Below are positions 33,971 to 43,987 of a stretch of DNA of 64,000 bases, one piece after another. The stretch is from positions 496,001 to 560,000 of the forward strand of contig NZ_JACHTG010000004.1 of NCBI RefSeq assembly GCF_014250675.1, read 5' to 3'. Source of the stretch: Cetobacterium sp. 8H. Lineage in GTDB: Bacteria > Fusobacteriota > Fusobacteriia > Fusobacteriales > Fusobacteriaceae. Each line of letters starts with the position of its first letter. Position 1 is the first letter of the stretch. The notes beneath the pieces were generated by a model. The model saw only the letters and a list, made by a program, of their open reading frames with translations, was not told the origin of the DNA and searched no databases. Position numbers and translations under genes: made by a program.

Positions 33971-34969
33971 TCAACACTCTCCTGCTTCTTTTAAATTATT
34001 ATTTTTTATTTTTAACATTTCTTTTGGATTTCCTATTACTAATATAACTCCCAATATTATTAGTGTGCTAAATAAAATGAAATTAAGTGATATTTTGGTT
34101 CCAAAAACTATTACCTGTAGAATTATTGCCCAAACCATATACGTTATATTTAATACTGTTGCTCTAGCAGCTCCTATCATTTCAATTGATCTATACCATA
34201 AAAGATATGATATTGTTCCTGATATAGCAACAACCGCTATTAAAAATATCATTTTAGATTTAAATATTTCAATTACTAATTGTTGTCCTGATATTAAAGG
34301 TACGATTAATATTCCATAAACTAAAAATGATATTGTTTGTCTTATAAACATTGCTACCTCTGGCTCTATATCTCCATATTTCATTCCATAAGCTATTATA
34401 ACAGTTTCTAAAGACCATCCTATTATACATAATAAAATATAAAAGATTCCAATCTTAAAATCGGGATAATCTACAATATTTATAGGTGTATAGCCTAATC
34501 CCACGACTCCCATTACCCCCACCAGAATTCCAACCCAAGCTCTTTTAGAAAGCTGCTCTTTTAATAAAAAATGTGCAAAAAAAGCTCCTATAGCTGGATA
34601 AATTGCTGAAAAAGTTGCTGTATATGCTGGGCCAGAATATTTTATACCCATTAAATATCCCGTCATTCCAACAGGCCCACCCATTATTGAAGCCAATACA
34701 ATTATTATTCCTGGTTTTGTGAATATTGTTTTTATTGCTTTTTTTAAAATATTTTTCTTTTTCATATAAGCAATCATAAAAATTGAAGATGACATATCAT
34801 GAAAAAACGCTCCTATTATAAATCCTATAAGTAAAAAGAATTCAGTATCTATAAAAGGAGACATTGATAAAAGTAATCCTAAAAAAACTGTATCTGCACC
34901 CCAAGTTAAACCCGAAAGCCCACCACACACTATTCCTTTTTTTATATCAGATATTGTTTCAAACTTCAT
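33971..34969 (-). CDS. licB: LicB-like choline/amine permease (EamA/DMT family)
   Basis: The 332-residue protein has 10 membrane segments in two EamA repeats. A central segment (SGPAYTATFSAIYPAIGAFFAHFLL) matches the DMT fold, and the N-terminal GGLSGLTWGADTV is typical of LicB-type transporters. In lic loci it imports choline for the adjacent kinase and cytidylyltransferase. It is 2 bp after the LicA-type fusion gene. Confidence 0.8.
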   Translation of the reverse strand: MKFETISDIKKGIVCGGLSGLTWGADTVFLGLLLSMSPFIDTEFFLLIGFIIGAFFHDMSSSIFMIAYMKKKNILKKAIKTIFTKPGIIIVLASIMGGPVGMTGYLMGIKYSGPAYTATFSAIYPAIGAFFAHFLLKEQLSKRAWVGILVGVMGVVGLGYTPINIVDYPDFKIGIFYILLCIIGWSLETVIIAYGMKYGDIEPEVAMFIRQTISFLVYGILIVPLISGQQLVIEIFKSKMIFLIAVVAISGTISYLLWYRSIEMIGAARATVLNITYMVWAIILQVIVFGTKISLNFILFSTLIILGVILVIGNPKEMLKIKNNNLKEAGEC

Positions 34970-34971
34970 AA

Positions 34972-36756
34972 TTATACAATCTCCTTTAATATTTTTTTAC
35001 TTCTATTATATCTTTCTAACCCATAAGAACCAAAATCATCTCCATTTTCTTCTTTTAGTATTGTCCAAACACTCCATAAAAAATCTTGCAAAACTTTATA
35101 GATTTTTATTCTTAATACATCTTCTTTTTTTATTGTATTATTAAAATAATATTTTAATAATAACTGCTCTTCAACTTTTGAAAAATTAGATTCTAAAGAG
35201 TGTGCAGCCAAATCCCACATAGGATCATTCATCCCAGAATATTCCCAATCTATTAAAAATATTTCGCCTTTATCATTTTTTATAAAATTTTCTGGAACAG
35301 TGTCATTATGACATGCTGTTATTTTATATCCATTTTCTAAAAGTTTTTGTTTTAAATTAAATATTTCTTTTCTCACTTCTAAATAATTTGAATACTTATC
35401 ATATAATAATTCTCTATTTTTTATTAAGTTTTCGTACTTATTAATCTCAGAAAAAACATCAAATTTATTTTCAAATTGAATATTACTCGTATGTAATTTT
35501 CTTAATAAATTAGATGTTAATAGTATATTTTCTATTTTTTTGCTTGTTTCAGGATTTAATGTTTCAGCTTTTTCAATATATTCTGATACCTTTATTCCTG
35601 TTTTATCATTAAAATATACTAATTCCTTATCTATTCCTATTATCGATACATGTTTTGCATTTATTTTTTCAGAATATCTATTTATCATATTCTCTGTTCC
35701 AAATCCTGGGATTCTTAACACATATTTTTTTCTATTTATAGTTACTAAATAATTCTTATTAGTCATCCCTCCTAAAACTTCAACCTCATCAATATCTACT
35801 AACTTTATATCCAATATTGAAATTAACAATTTTTTAATTTCTTGTATCTTTTCCAACTCTTCATTTTTCTTTATTCTAGGATAAATTTCTCTTAAAATTC
35901 TTTGATACTGTTCTTTATTATCAACTTCTCCCCAAACCAATTCATTTATTTTCAAAACTTTTAATGGAATTTTTTTTGCAATATCTGCTATTGCATATTC
36001 ATAAGAATAATATGGATTTTTCACTTCTAATTCCATCATATTTTTGAAATATTCATATGAAATTTTACTTATTCCTAGCATTTCTCCATCAATTTTTTTA
36101 AGTTCGCTTTTATCTTTTGACATTTTTATTAAATGCTCATTTTCAACACATATATATGCTTCATCTCTTGATCCAGTTTCTGAACTAGCTAAAATTATAT
36201 TTTTTTCAGGAGAATCTAATATTTTTTTTATTGCTTTTTTTTCATAAATTATATCACTGTCTAAAAGTAAAAAATCATTTTTTATGTATTCTTTTAGCTT
36301 ACTAAAGGAATAGAAACTGGAATAGCTTCCATAATCATCATTTTCTATTAAACTTATTTCTTTATATTTTTGAGACAACCTTTTATAATATTCTTTTCTG
36401 TACCCTACCACAATATAAATTGTTTCTATTTTTAGATCTAAAAGAATTCTTATACTTCTTTCAATTAATGCTTCTGTATCTATTTCTAAAAATCCATTTG
36501 GAAAATTAAAGTCTTTTGATCTACCTGCTGCTAATATAACTACAGAATTAATTTTTTCTAATTCTAATTTTTTTAATTCTATTTTTCCTTTTTCTGTTAA
36601 ATAATAACCGTTTCTTTTTATTATTATTTCATCGTTTTCTAGTTCTTTAATCATTAAATTAATTTTTCCTAGTGAAACATCCAATTTTTCAGCTAATTTT
36701 CTTTGAGTAATATCTTGAAATTCATTTATTAAATTTAAAACTATTCTTTTGTTCAT
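34972..36756 (-). CDS. HTH - nucleotidyltransferase-like - LicA choline kinase fusion
   Basis: 594 residues in three parts: a winged-helix DNA-binding-like segment (1-60), a GT-A nucleotidyltransferase-like domain (about 70-300), and an aminoglycoside-phosphotransferase/choline kinase domain (about 325-594). The kinase has HNDTVPEN at 483-490 (catalytic Asp) and IDWE at 502-505, so it should be active. The nucleotidyltransferase signature is degenerate (AAGRSKDFNFPNGF near 77 instead of GxGTRLxPLT...PK), though a DSD metal motif remains. It is first in the lic-like set; a complete LicC follows. Confidence 0.8.
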   Translation of the reverse strand: MNKRIVLNLINEFQDITQRKLAEKLDVSLGKINLMIKELENDEIIIKRNGYYLTEKGKIELKKLELEKINSVVILAAGRSKDFNFPNGFLEIDTEALIERSIRILLDLKIETIYIVVGYRKEYYKRLSQKYKEISLIENDDYGSYSSFYSFSKLKEYIKNDFLLLDSDIIYEKKAIKKILDSPEKNIILASSETGSRDEAYICVENEHLIKMSKDKSELKKIDGEMLGISKISYEYFKNMMELEVKNPYYSYEYAIADIAKKIPLKVLKINELVWGEVDNKEQYQRILREIYPRIKKNEELEKIQEIKKLLISILDIKLVDIDEVEVLGGMTNKNYLVTINRKKYVLRIPGFGTENMINRYSEKINAKHVSIIGIDKELVYFNDKTGIKVSEYIEKAETLNPETSKKIENILLTSNLLRKLHTSNIQFENKFDVFSEINKYENLIKNRELLYDKYSNYLEVRKEIFNLKQKLLENGYKITACHNDTVPENFIKNDKGEIFLIDWEYSGMNDPMWDLAAHSLESNFSKVEEQLLLKYYFNNTIKKEDVLRIKIYKVLQDFLWSVWTILKEENGDDFGSYGLERYNRSKKILKEIV

Positions 36757-36805
36757 TTTTCCTCCTTTTTATTTTTTTTTGAACTTATTTTTATTTTTAT
36801 TTTTA

Positions 36806-36825
36806 AAGAGACCTAAAGGTCTCTT
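36806..36825. terminator. hairpin at the end of the wzx gene
   Basis: A perfect 8-bp stem AAGAGACC / GGTCTCTT with a 4-nt loop overlaps the wzx stop (36813). Only a short U-run follows on the minus strand, so termination is probably partial and the lic-like genes may be transcribed by read-through. Confidence 0.55.
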
Positions 36826-38315
36826 GATTTTAATATCTCAATAATAAAATTTCTAAAAAATTTATCTATTGAAAATATCATAAAAGCTATAATTAATGAT
36901 ATGATTCCTAATAGAAAAGATTTATATACCATAGTGCTCCAACTTAAAATATTTTCAAAATTTAATCCCAATATTTTCAAAGTATATTCAACAACAATAA
37001 AAGTCATTACTGTTAATAAAATTAATTTTGATAAATCTTTAATATAAATACTCCAATTTTTATCAAAACATCTTTTAAATACTAAAATTGGTTTTAATAA
37101 AAGTATTATTAAAATATTCGATACTACTGTTCCTATTATAACTCCATTTAATCCATATTTTTGAACTAAAACCAATGATATTATTAAATTTAAAAAACTT
37201 TCTATAATTGGTGCATGTGTATCATCAAAAAAACCACAACTAAATTTAAATGAATCTGTTATTAATTTTGATAAATTAATAAATAAATTTATTAAAATTA
37301 ATACTACAGTCACTTTAGGTAGTATAAAAGAATTCCCTAGCCATAAAAGAACAAATGGTAATATTAATTTATATGTACAAATAATACAAACTGTAGATAT
37401 AAAGATATAGACTACCTGGAGTTTTCTCCAATATATATATATATCATTTTTTGCATTTTTAACTACAAATAATCCAATTTTAGGTGTTATTACTGGTGTT
37501 ATTATATTTACAATAGTTATTATTATTTGATAAATCATTAAATAACTTGAATATATTCCAACAATTGAAAGAGAAACAAATTTTGATAAAATTATATAAT
37601 CTGTATTATGTACAATTAATCCTCCAATTTTATGCCAGAATAAACTTCTAATATCTTTAATAATATTTTTATCTCTATCTTTTATTTTTTTTATATAATT
37701 ATAGTTTTTTTGATAATGCCTTCTATAAAAATAATAACTATATACATTTTCAAGTATCATTATAGTAATAAATATAATAAATGATTGAATTTTAACCAAA
37801 CAAATAATTTGAATACATTGAAAAAGTAACTTTCCTAATCCTTGAACTTTTCTAACAAAACCATATTCTTGATTTGCTGTAAATAAAATTGAATACTTTG
37901 CAAACAAATATCCTATTGACGTATTAACTACATATAATATCCAATAAAGATATATTTTATTTCCATATGATTCCAAGTCTATAAAATAACAAAGAGAAAA
38001 ACTTAATAATAACCCTAATACAAAAATAATACTCGCTATTTTTTTATAAAATGAATCTATTGTTGAAACTATTAAATTTATTTTTGAAATATCTTTGTCT
38101 GCTAATGGTTTATATAAAGCATATGATGATGCACTACTTATCCCTAAATCAACTAAACTTAAATAAGCCACCATTTGAGTAAATAATTTCATCAATCCAA
38201 GAATATCTATTCCCATATAATCTGCAAAATATTTATTTATAACAAATCCTAAAATACCTGTCCCTAATGTTATAATGAAATTAATCTGTAGGTTTTTAGA
38301 TATTTTTTCACTCAT
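36813..38315 (-). CDS. wzx: Wzx-type O-antigen/capsule flippase
   Basis: The 500-residue protein has about 14 membrane segments with the MOP/Wzx N-terminus (residues 1-90 with ...GFVINKYFADYMGIDILGL...LSLVDLGISSASSYALY, shown only in part). It would flip the completed undecaprenyl-linked repeat unit for Wzy polymerisation. It overlaps the upstream manC gene by 8 bp and is the last core gene of the O-antigen operon. It is unlike the flippase at 3481-4923 in sequence. Confidence 0.88.
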   Translation of the reverse strand: MSEKISKNLQINFIITLGTGILGFVINKYFADYMGIDILGLMKLFTQMVAYLSLVDLGISSASSYALYKPLADKDISKINLIVSTIDSFYKKIASIIFVLGLLLSFSLCYFIDLESYGNKIYLYWILYVVNTSIGYLFAKYSILFTANQEYGFVRKVQGLGKLLFQCIQIICLVKIQSFIIFITIMILENVYSYYFYRRHYQKNYNYIKKIKDRDKNIIKDIRSLFWHKIGGLIVHNTDYIILSKFVSLSIVGIYSSYLMIYQIIITIVNIITPVITPKIGLFVVKNAKNDIYIYWRKLQVVYIFISTVCIICTYKLILPFVLLWLGNSFILPKVTVVLILINLFINLSKLITDSFKFSCGFFDDTHAPIIESFLNLIISLVLVQKYGLNGVIIGTVVSNILIILLLKPILVFKRCFDKNWSIYIKDLSKLILLTVMTFIVVEYTLKILGLNFENILSWSTMVYKSFLLGIISLIIAFMIFSIDKFFRNFIIEILKSRDL

Positions 38316-39405
38316 CTATTCTCCTTTTTAATTCATTATATTTAACAACTATTTTTTTTATATCCTGAGCTCTTTCTTTATGAGAAATTAAAATATTATC
38401 CCCATTTTTTATAACAATTAAATTTTTTACACCCAATAACGATATTATACAATCTTCAGCAATCACTATATTATTACTTGCCTCATGTAATATAATATTA
38501 GTGTCTTTTACTATATTTCCTTCTTGATCCGATTCAAAAACTTCTGATAATGCTGTAAAGCTTCCAATATCATTCCATCCTATTGAAACAGGTATAACCT
38601 TAATATTTTTAGAATACTCCATTATCCCAAAATCTATTGAGATTTTTTCAAATTTTTCAAATAATCTTTTCACTGAATTACTTAATTCTTCACCTATTAA
38701 TCGTTTTGAAACTTCTTTTTTAATTTCATTAAATATTTCTGTATGTTCTGGCATTAAAACTTCAAAATTTTTAAAAATTGTTTCTGTTGTGAACAAAAAC
38801 ATTCCTGAGTTCCATAAATATTTTCCTGATGCTACATATTGTTCGGCAGTTTCTTTATTCGGCTTTTCTCTAAATCTTCTAACTTTATATATATCATCTA
38901 AAACTATTTCTTCATTAACTCCAACTTCAATGTATCCATATCCTGTTTCAGGTTTATCTGGCTTTATTCCTAAAGTTACAATAGTTGAATTTTCGCGAAC
39001 TTCTTTTGCACCCTTTAAAATTATTTCTCTAAAAACTTTATCATTTCTTATAAGATGATCTGAAGCAAGAACAATTACTTCTATCTTTTCATCCATATTC
39101 TTAAATCTTTCTTCTATAATTAAGGATGTATAGCCGATAGCCGCTGCAGTATCTTTAAATAGTGGTTCAATAATTATATTTTCTTCGGGAATATCAAATA
39201 ATTCTTTTTTTATCTCTTTAGCTTGAAGTATATTAGTTGCAATAAATATTTTATCTTTTTCTATAATTGGTAATATTCTATCTACAGTCTCTCTTATCAT
39301 AGATTTATCTGAAAAAAGAGAAAGTAACTGTTTTGGTTTTTCTGGAGTTGATAGTGGCCAAAATCTTTCACCACTTCCTCCAGCCATTATAACTGCGGTT
39401 AGCAT
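38308..39405 (-). CDS. manC: mannose-1-phosphate guanylyltransferase
   Basis: The 365-residue protein opens TAVIMAGGSGERFWPLS and EKPKQLLSL (residues 3-30), the GDP-mannose pyrophosphorylase signature, with the later MFLFTTE and GWNDIGSF motifs. It makes GDP-mannose from mannose 1-phosphate and GTP. It lacks the C-terminal phosphomannose isomerase domain of long ManC/AlgA proteins. No GMD/fucose-synthase gene is near, so mannose itself is the expected donor sugar. Confidence 0.93.
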   Translation of the reverse strand: MLTAVIMAGGSGERFWPLSTPEKPKQLLSLFSDKSMIRETVDRILPIIEKDKIFIATNILQAKEIKKELFDIPEENIIIEPLFKDTAAAIGYTSLIIEERFKNMDEKIEVIVLASDHLIRNDKVFREIILKGAKEVRENSTIVTLGIKPDKPETGYGYIEVGVNEEIVLDDIYKVRRFREKPNKETAEQYVASGKYLWNSGMFLFTTETIFKNFEVLMPEHTEIFNEIKKEVSKRLIGEELSNSVKRLFEKFEKISIDFGIMEYSKNIKVIPVSIGWNDIGSFTALSEVFESDQEGNIVKDTNIILHEASNNIVIAEDCIISLLGVKNLIVIKNGDNILISHKERAQDIKKIVVKYNELKRRIDE

Positions 39406-39416
39406 CTCTCCTCCTT

Positions 39417-40550
39417 TTATTTTCTTATGTTAAACAATCCACTTTCAACTATTTGATATTTCCAATTTAAACTTTTTTTTATTGCTGCCTTTCCATTTTC
39501 AGAATACTCTGAAAGATTTTTTTCTAACATTTTATTTATTAATTGCATACAATTTTCATTAGAATTTCCTTTGTATACCTCCCCTACACCATATTTTTCT
39601 ATTAAATTTTTTAATGAAGGATTATCGCTACATAGTATTGGTAGACCTATTTGCATATAATCATAAATTTTATTTGGAATTGTGTAGTCTGTAGCAGAAT
39701 TTCTACAATGTGGGACTAATCCTATCTTATGTTCTGATAAAATATTTAACAACATATCTTTTGGTACTGCTTCATTAAAAAAAATCAAATCTTCTATTTG
39801 CATTTCTTTAGATAATTCTTTATAATATTTTTTTATTTCAATTTGATGCTTAAAATAATAAATACTTAATGTTACTTTTTTATTTTCTCTTTTTAATTTT
39901 TTTATGGCTTCAAACACCACTTCTAAATTCCTTATTTTTTTATTTATTGTTCCCAAATACACCAAATCTTTTTTATTTCTTATTTCTAGTATTTCTTCTA
40001 AATTATTTTCTAATAAAGGAACATTTTCTATAGTTGTTCCTTTTACCTCAAAAGAATATTTAGATTTTAAAAAGTCAATAGCTTCACAAGAGACAAATAT
40101 TTTTTCATCATATTCTAACAATGCTTTTTTTTCAATTATATTTGCTATTTTTTTAAAAATTTTACCTTTTTTTCCATAGAGAACTTCTAAAACCTCTGGA
40201 AAATGATCACAAAAATCTAAATAATATTTTCTTTTTTCTGTTTTATTTTTTTTAAAAGTACTTATAAAGATATCTCTAACAAGGACAATATCAGGATTTA
40301 TTTTATCTATCTCTTTTGATATCTTAATATCTCTAAATATATTAAATGGTAAATTACCTGGTAAAAAACTACTAATATCAAAGTTTTTAAAGGTTTTAAC
40401 ATCTAAATCTTTAAAAATATTACTTTTTTCCAAAAGTCCATTTGATAAAATAAATATTTCATAATTCAAACTTAAAATTTTTATAAATTTATATAATCTT
40501 ATATCAATAATTTTACTTGGATAAACAATTACAATTTTATTTTTCATCAT
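39417..40550 (-). CDS. GT4-type glycosyltransferase
   Basis: The 377-residue protein has the GT-B C-terminal half with the sugar-nucleotide site near the end (GLVPHCRNSATDYTIPNKIYDYMQIGLPILCSDNP, abbreviated: the E/N-x7-E region is replaced by PNKIYDYM). Its N-terminus IVIVYPSKIIDIRLYKF is the acceptor Rossmann fold. It is one of three processive-type GT-B enzymes of the operon. Its start overlaps the wecB end by 14 bp. Specificity unknown. Confidence 0.8.
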   Translation of the reverse strand: MMKNKIVIVYPSKIIDIRLYKFIKILSLNYEIFILSNGLLEKSNIFKDLDVKTFKNFDISSFLPGNLPFNIFRDIKISKEIDKINPDIVLVRDIFISTFKKNKTEKRKYYLDFCDHFPEVLEVLYGKKGKIFKKIANIIEKKALLEYDEKIFVSCEAIDFLKSKYSFEVKGTTIENVPLLENNLEEILEIRNKKDLVYLGTINKKIRNLEVVFEAIKKLKRENKKVTLSIYYFKHQIEIKKYYKELSKEMQIEDLIFFNEAVPKDMLLNILSEHKIGLVPHCRNSATDYTIPNKIYDYMQIGLPILCSDNPSLKNLIEKYGVGEVYKGNSNENCMQLINKMLEKNLSEYSENGKAAIKKSLNWKYQIVESGLFNIRK

Positions 40551-41643
40551 AGTCCTTCTTTATTACATCTAGTATTTTTGAGCTTGCATTTCCATCACCG
40601 TAAGGGTTATTTGCTGTTGACATTTCTTTGTACATATCACCTTCTAATAAGTACATATATTCTAAAACTTTTTGTTCGGATGTCCCTATTAATTTAGCTG
40701 TCCCACCTATCAAAGCTTCTGGTCTTTCAGTTGTATCTCTTAAAACTAAGGTTGGTTTTCCCAAAGTAGGTGCTTCTTCTTGAACACCTCCAGAGTCTGT
40801 CATTATATACTCACAATTATCCATAAAACTTATAAATTCCAAATACCCTGCTGGTTCTGTTAAAATTTTATTTTTTAAATCTTTTAATTCTTCAAAAATT
40901 ATATCTCTAACATTAGGATTCATATGCATTGGAAATAATAAGAATATATTCGGTTTCTTTTCTAAATATTTTTTTACTGCTCGTAATACATTTTTTAGAG
41001 GTTCGCCTATATTTTCTCTTCTATGCATTGTCATTAATATATATTTTTTATTTTTCAATTCATACTTTTTTTCTATTTGCTTTAATTCTTTTTTCTTATT
41101 TTCTTTTACCCATTTCAATGCATCTATAACAGTATTTCCTGTTATGATTATATTTTTTGGTTTATAATTCTCTTTCTCTAAATTTTCCTTAGTTATATTT
41201 GTTGGTGTAAAATGAATTTGAGTTAATGATCCTATTAGTTTTCTATTTGCTTCTTCTGGAAAAGGAGAATAAATATCACCTGTCCTTAAGCCTGCTTCAA
41301 CATGACATATTGGAACTTTATTATAAAATCCAACAAGTGCTCCAACAAATGCACTTGTTGTATCTCCTTGCACTAAGATATAATCAAATGATTCATTTTT
41401 TATAATTTCATCTAATTTTTTTATTAGTCTAGATGTTAATTCTGATAAACTTTGATTTTGTTTCATAATATTTAAATTATAATCCTCTTTTATATCAAAT
41501 ATATTTAACACTTGATCTAGCATCTCTTTATGCTGACCAGTTAATATTACTTTTGTCTCTATATTATTTTCTTTAAGCTTATGATATATTGGAGCCATTT
41601 TTATTGCTTCTGGCCTAGTTCCAAATATTAATCCTACTTTCAT
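40537..41643 (-). CDS. wecB: UDP-N-acetylglucosamine 2-epimerase (non-hydrolysing)
   Basis: The 368-residue protein follows WecB: KVGLIFGTRPEAIKMAPI at the start, GDTTSAFVGALVGFY, HVEAGLRTGD and FPEEANRK (active-site Asp/Glu/His region), MHRRENIG and TDSGGVQEEAP near the end. It interconverts UDP-GlcNAc and UDP-ManNAc. A second epimerase of the CapG type lies at 45419-46546. Since FucNAc synthesis needs only one, this one probably supplies ManNAc for the repeat unit. Confidence 0.92.
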   Translation of the reverse strand: MKVGLIFGTRPEAIKMAPIYHKLKENNIETKVILTGQHKEMLDQVLNIFDIKEDYNLNIMKQNQSLSELTSRLIKKLDEIIKNESFDYILVQGDTTSAFVGALVGFYNKVPICHVEAGLRTGDIYSPFPEEANRKLIGSLTQIHFTPTNITKENLEKENYKPKNIIITGNTVIDALKWVKENKKKELKQIEKKYELKNKKYILMTMHRRENIGEPLKNVLRAVKKYLEKKPNIFLLFPMHMNPNVRDIIFEELKDLKNKILTEPAGYLEFISFMDNCEYIMTDSGGVQEEAPTLGKPTLVLRDTTERPEALIGGTAKLIGTSEQKVLEYMYLLEGDMYKEMSTANNPYGDGNASSKILDVIKKDYDEK

Positions 41644-41646
41644 GAA

Positions 41647-42876
41647 CTAATTCCCCCTTTTCGTTAATTTACTTAGTAGAACACTTATATAATAAGGAAC
41701 CCTTTTAACTTTTAAACTTTTTAATCTCTCTTTATTAAATTGATTTCTTTCCGAATTATCCGAATATCTATAATGATAATTTAAAACTTCATAATACCTT
41801 TCTATTGATTTTAATTCTTTTTCTTTAACTTCATAATTGACTGTTTCCTCTTTTAAAACTTTTATAAATTTTTCTTCTTCTTCTTTATCTATATTTATTT
41901 CTTTATAATCTACAGGACTTCTTACTTGGTACATTTTTTTATAATTCTGATTAGTTAAATAAAAATAATCTTTAGACCTACACCCCCATAAATTTAATGG
42001 AGATAAATGAAGAAATTCTGAATATGATTCCATCGAAATTATTCTTTCATCTGTTACTTTTTGATTTAAAGAAACTCCACATACTTTTCTATTTTGAAGT
42101 TCAAAACTTTCAATTATCGTGGGAAAAACATCCAAAATACTTCTTAATTCATTATTTAGTTTAAACTCTTGATTTTTTTTAGTTACTCTATATAGTAAAA
42201 TTTTTGTTCTATCATCATTCAATAAATTTAATATTCTTGAATCTTTAAATCCATACTTATGTACATTACCATGATCCGATAATATAATTATTTCATCAAA
42301 GTCATTTTTATCTAATACAGTAAATAGCTTTTCAAATATATTAAATAATTTTTCCTTTCCAACATCATCTGATTTCATACTTGCACCATAATCATCAGCT
42401 GCAACATGATAATCATCTAAACAAATCCAAGTAAATGTTTTATCAAATTTTTTTAATTTTTCATTTAAAATTAAAAATGATTTTTCGTATGTTTGTATTT
42501 TAAAATCTATTAATATCTTATTTTTTACTTTTTTAGAAAATACCCCTGATAGATCATTTCTTTTTGTCCCAATATAAGTTGTTTCAATATCTTCTTTTAA
42601 TAAAATTTCATCTAATATTTCTATATCTTCTTTTAAAAAAAACTCTGGATATTTCCAAACATCATCACAACCATTTTTTTTACAACTTAATCCTGTTTGT
42701 AGCATTGAATATGCTCTTCCTGTATCAGGTGCAGGCGTATACGCATTTGTATATAGAGTTCCACCTAAATTTTCTAAAAATAAATCAAATTTACTTTTTT
42801 TTATATTTTTATTTATATTATGCAATAAATTTCCTCTTACCATATCACAAAAAATAAGTAACGTGTGCTTTTTCAT
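41647..42876 (-). CDS. sulfatase-like (alkaline phosphatase superfamily) protein
   Basis: The 409-residue cytoplasmic-looking protein (no signal peptide or membrane segment) has the alkaline-phosphatase superfamily pattern: FCDMVRGN with a metal-site aspartate near residue 11, a nucleophile region TPAPDTGRAYSML near 46-58, and LSDHGNVHKYG with the second metal site near 195. The canonical C/S-x-P-S-R sulfatase motif is absent; Thr in APDTGR or TPAP would be the nucleophile. It may transfer or remove a phospho- or sulfo-group on the glycan, or a precursor. Sits between wecB and a glycosyltransferase. Confidence 0.65.
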   Translation of the reverse strand: MKKHTLLIFCDMVRGNLLHNINKNIKKSKFDLFLENLGGTLYTNAYTPAPDTGRAYSMLQTGLSCKKNGCDDVWKYPEFFLKEDIEILDEILLKEDIETTYIGTKRNDLSGVFSKKVKNKILIDFKIQTYEKSFLILNEKLKKFDKTFTWICLDDYHVAADDYGASMKSDDVGKEKLFNIFEKLFTVLDKNDFDEIIILSDHGNVHKYGFKDSRILNLLNDDRTKILLYRVTKKNQEFKLNNELRSILDVFPTIIESFELQNRKVCGVSLNQKVTDERIISMESYSEFLHLSPLNLWGCRSKDYFYLTNQNYKKMYQVRSPVDYKEINIDKEEEEKFIKVLKEETVNYEVKEKELKSIERYYEVLNYHYRYSDNSERNQFNKERLKSLKVKRVPYYISVLLSKLTKRGN

Positions 42877-42892
42877 ATTTTCCCCTTTCTTT

Positions 42893-43987
42893 TTAAAGTT
42901 CTAGTATTTTTTCTATTAATATCTTTGATTTTTTTTCAAGATAATAATTTTCTAAAAATATTCTTCTCGATATTTTTTTTTCTTCATATGTATTCTTTTT
43001 TAAAAGTTCATCTTTTAGAAAAGTTATAAATTCTTCAGCTGTATTTACCTCTATTAAAACCCTACTGTCTCTTACATATCCTTCAAAAGCTTCTTTTGTT
43101 CCTAATATTCTTTTCCCAAACATTAAAGCTTCAGCTATTTTAACCTTCATTCCTCCACCATAAAAAATAGGAGCAATTATTAATTTTGCTTTATAATAAT
43201 ACTCTGATATATCTTCTACAGTTCCTAAAACTTTTACATTTTTATTCTCCAATATTTCTTTCTCTATTTCCATTCCTTTTCCTATTATATATGTTTTAAT
43301 CGATATTTTTTCACTAATATTCTCAACAAACCACTTTATCCCACTTAAATTACCAAAAAAATTACTACCCACAAAAAGTATAAAATTTTCCTCTTCCAGA
43401 TCATTTTCTTTATATAGGTCCTTCATAGTTACATTTAACAATAAATCGCTATCCCTATTATATTTTTTTTTTAATAATCTTGAATCTCTTTCATTTAAAA
43501 CTATTACTAAATCTGAATACCTAACTGATAAGTATTCATTTAACCATGTAGAAAAAAATGTATATGCATATCTTTTAAAATTTTTTCTCATTCCACTAAT
43601 TGAATAATAATATTCTATATTATGAAAAAATGTTATTATTTTTATTTTATTAAATGTATTTTTTATTTTAAAAGCCAATTTTCCAAAATAAGAACCATCT
43701 ATATAAACATATTCATATTTTTCTTCTTCTATTAATTCTAAAATTTGTTTTACTCTCTCTTCACTCATTCCACCTATATAACCAAACAAATTATTAATTA
43801 TATTTTTTTTTCGGTTATGTTCAAAATGTATTTTTAAATTTTGAATGTTTTTATTTGAGAATAATCCAATTACAACTAAATCAACTTTAAATTTTTTTTC
43901 TAGCATTTGATAATTTGAATTTGACACAATCCCACCACCTGAATTTTTTTCTCCTATTCCAGATGAGATATATAATAATTTTTTAAT
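42893..43987 (-). CDS. GT4-type glycosyltransferase, apparently starting at ATT
   Basis: Open reading begins at an ATT at 43987 that overlaps the stop of wzy (ATTAA), nine bases after GGAGAG, and gives an N-terminus KKLLYISSGIGEKNSGGG... This is the expected first beta-strand and glycine loop of a GT-B enzyme. The first standard start is a GTG at 43927, which would delete that element. The C-terminal half has the nucleotide-sugar site (PIFYGGGMKVKIAEALMFGK near residue 270 of the long form). The ATT start is an inference; a base error for ATG is possible. Sugar specificity unknown. Confidence 0.75.
   Translation of the reverse strand: MKKLLYISSGIGEKNSGGGIVSNSNYQMLEKKFKVDLVVIGLFSNKNIQNLKIHFEHNRKKNIINNLFGYIGGMSEERVKQILELIEEEKYEYVYIDGSYFGKLAFKIKNTFNKIKIITFFHNIEYYYSISGMRKNFKRYAYTFFSTWLNEYLSVRYSDLVIVLNERDSRLLKKKYNRDSDLLLNVTMKDLYKENDLEEENFILFVGSNFFGNLSGIKWFVENISEKISIKTYIIGKGMEIEKEILENKNVKVLGTVEDISEYYYKAKLIIAPIFYGGGMKVKIAEALMFGKRILGTKEAFEGYVRDSRVLIEVNTAEEFITFLKDELLKKNTYEEKKISRRIFLENYYLEKKSKILIEKILEL

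Noticed and set aside
33973-36760. Phase-variable tetranucleotide repeats as in Haemophilus licA
   Set aside because: No tandem short repeat is present at the start of, or within, the lic-type genes; only ordinary A/T-runs.
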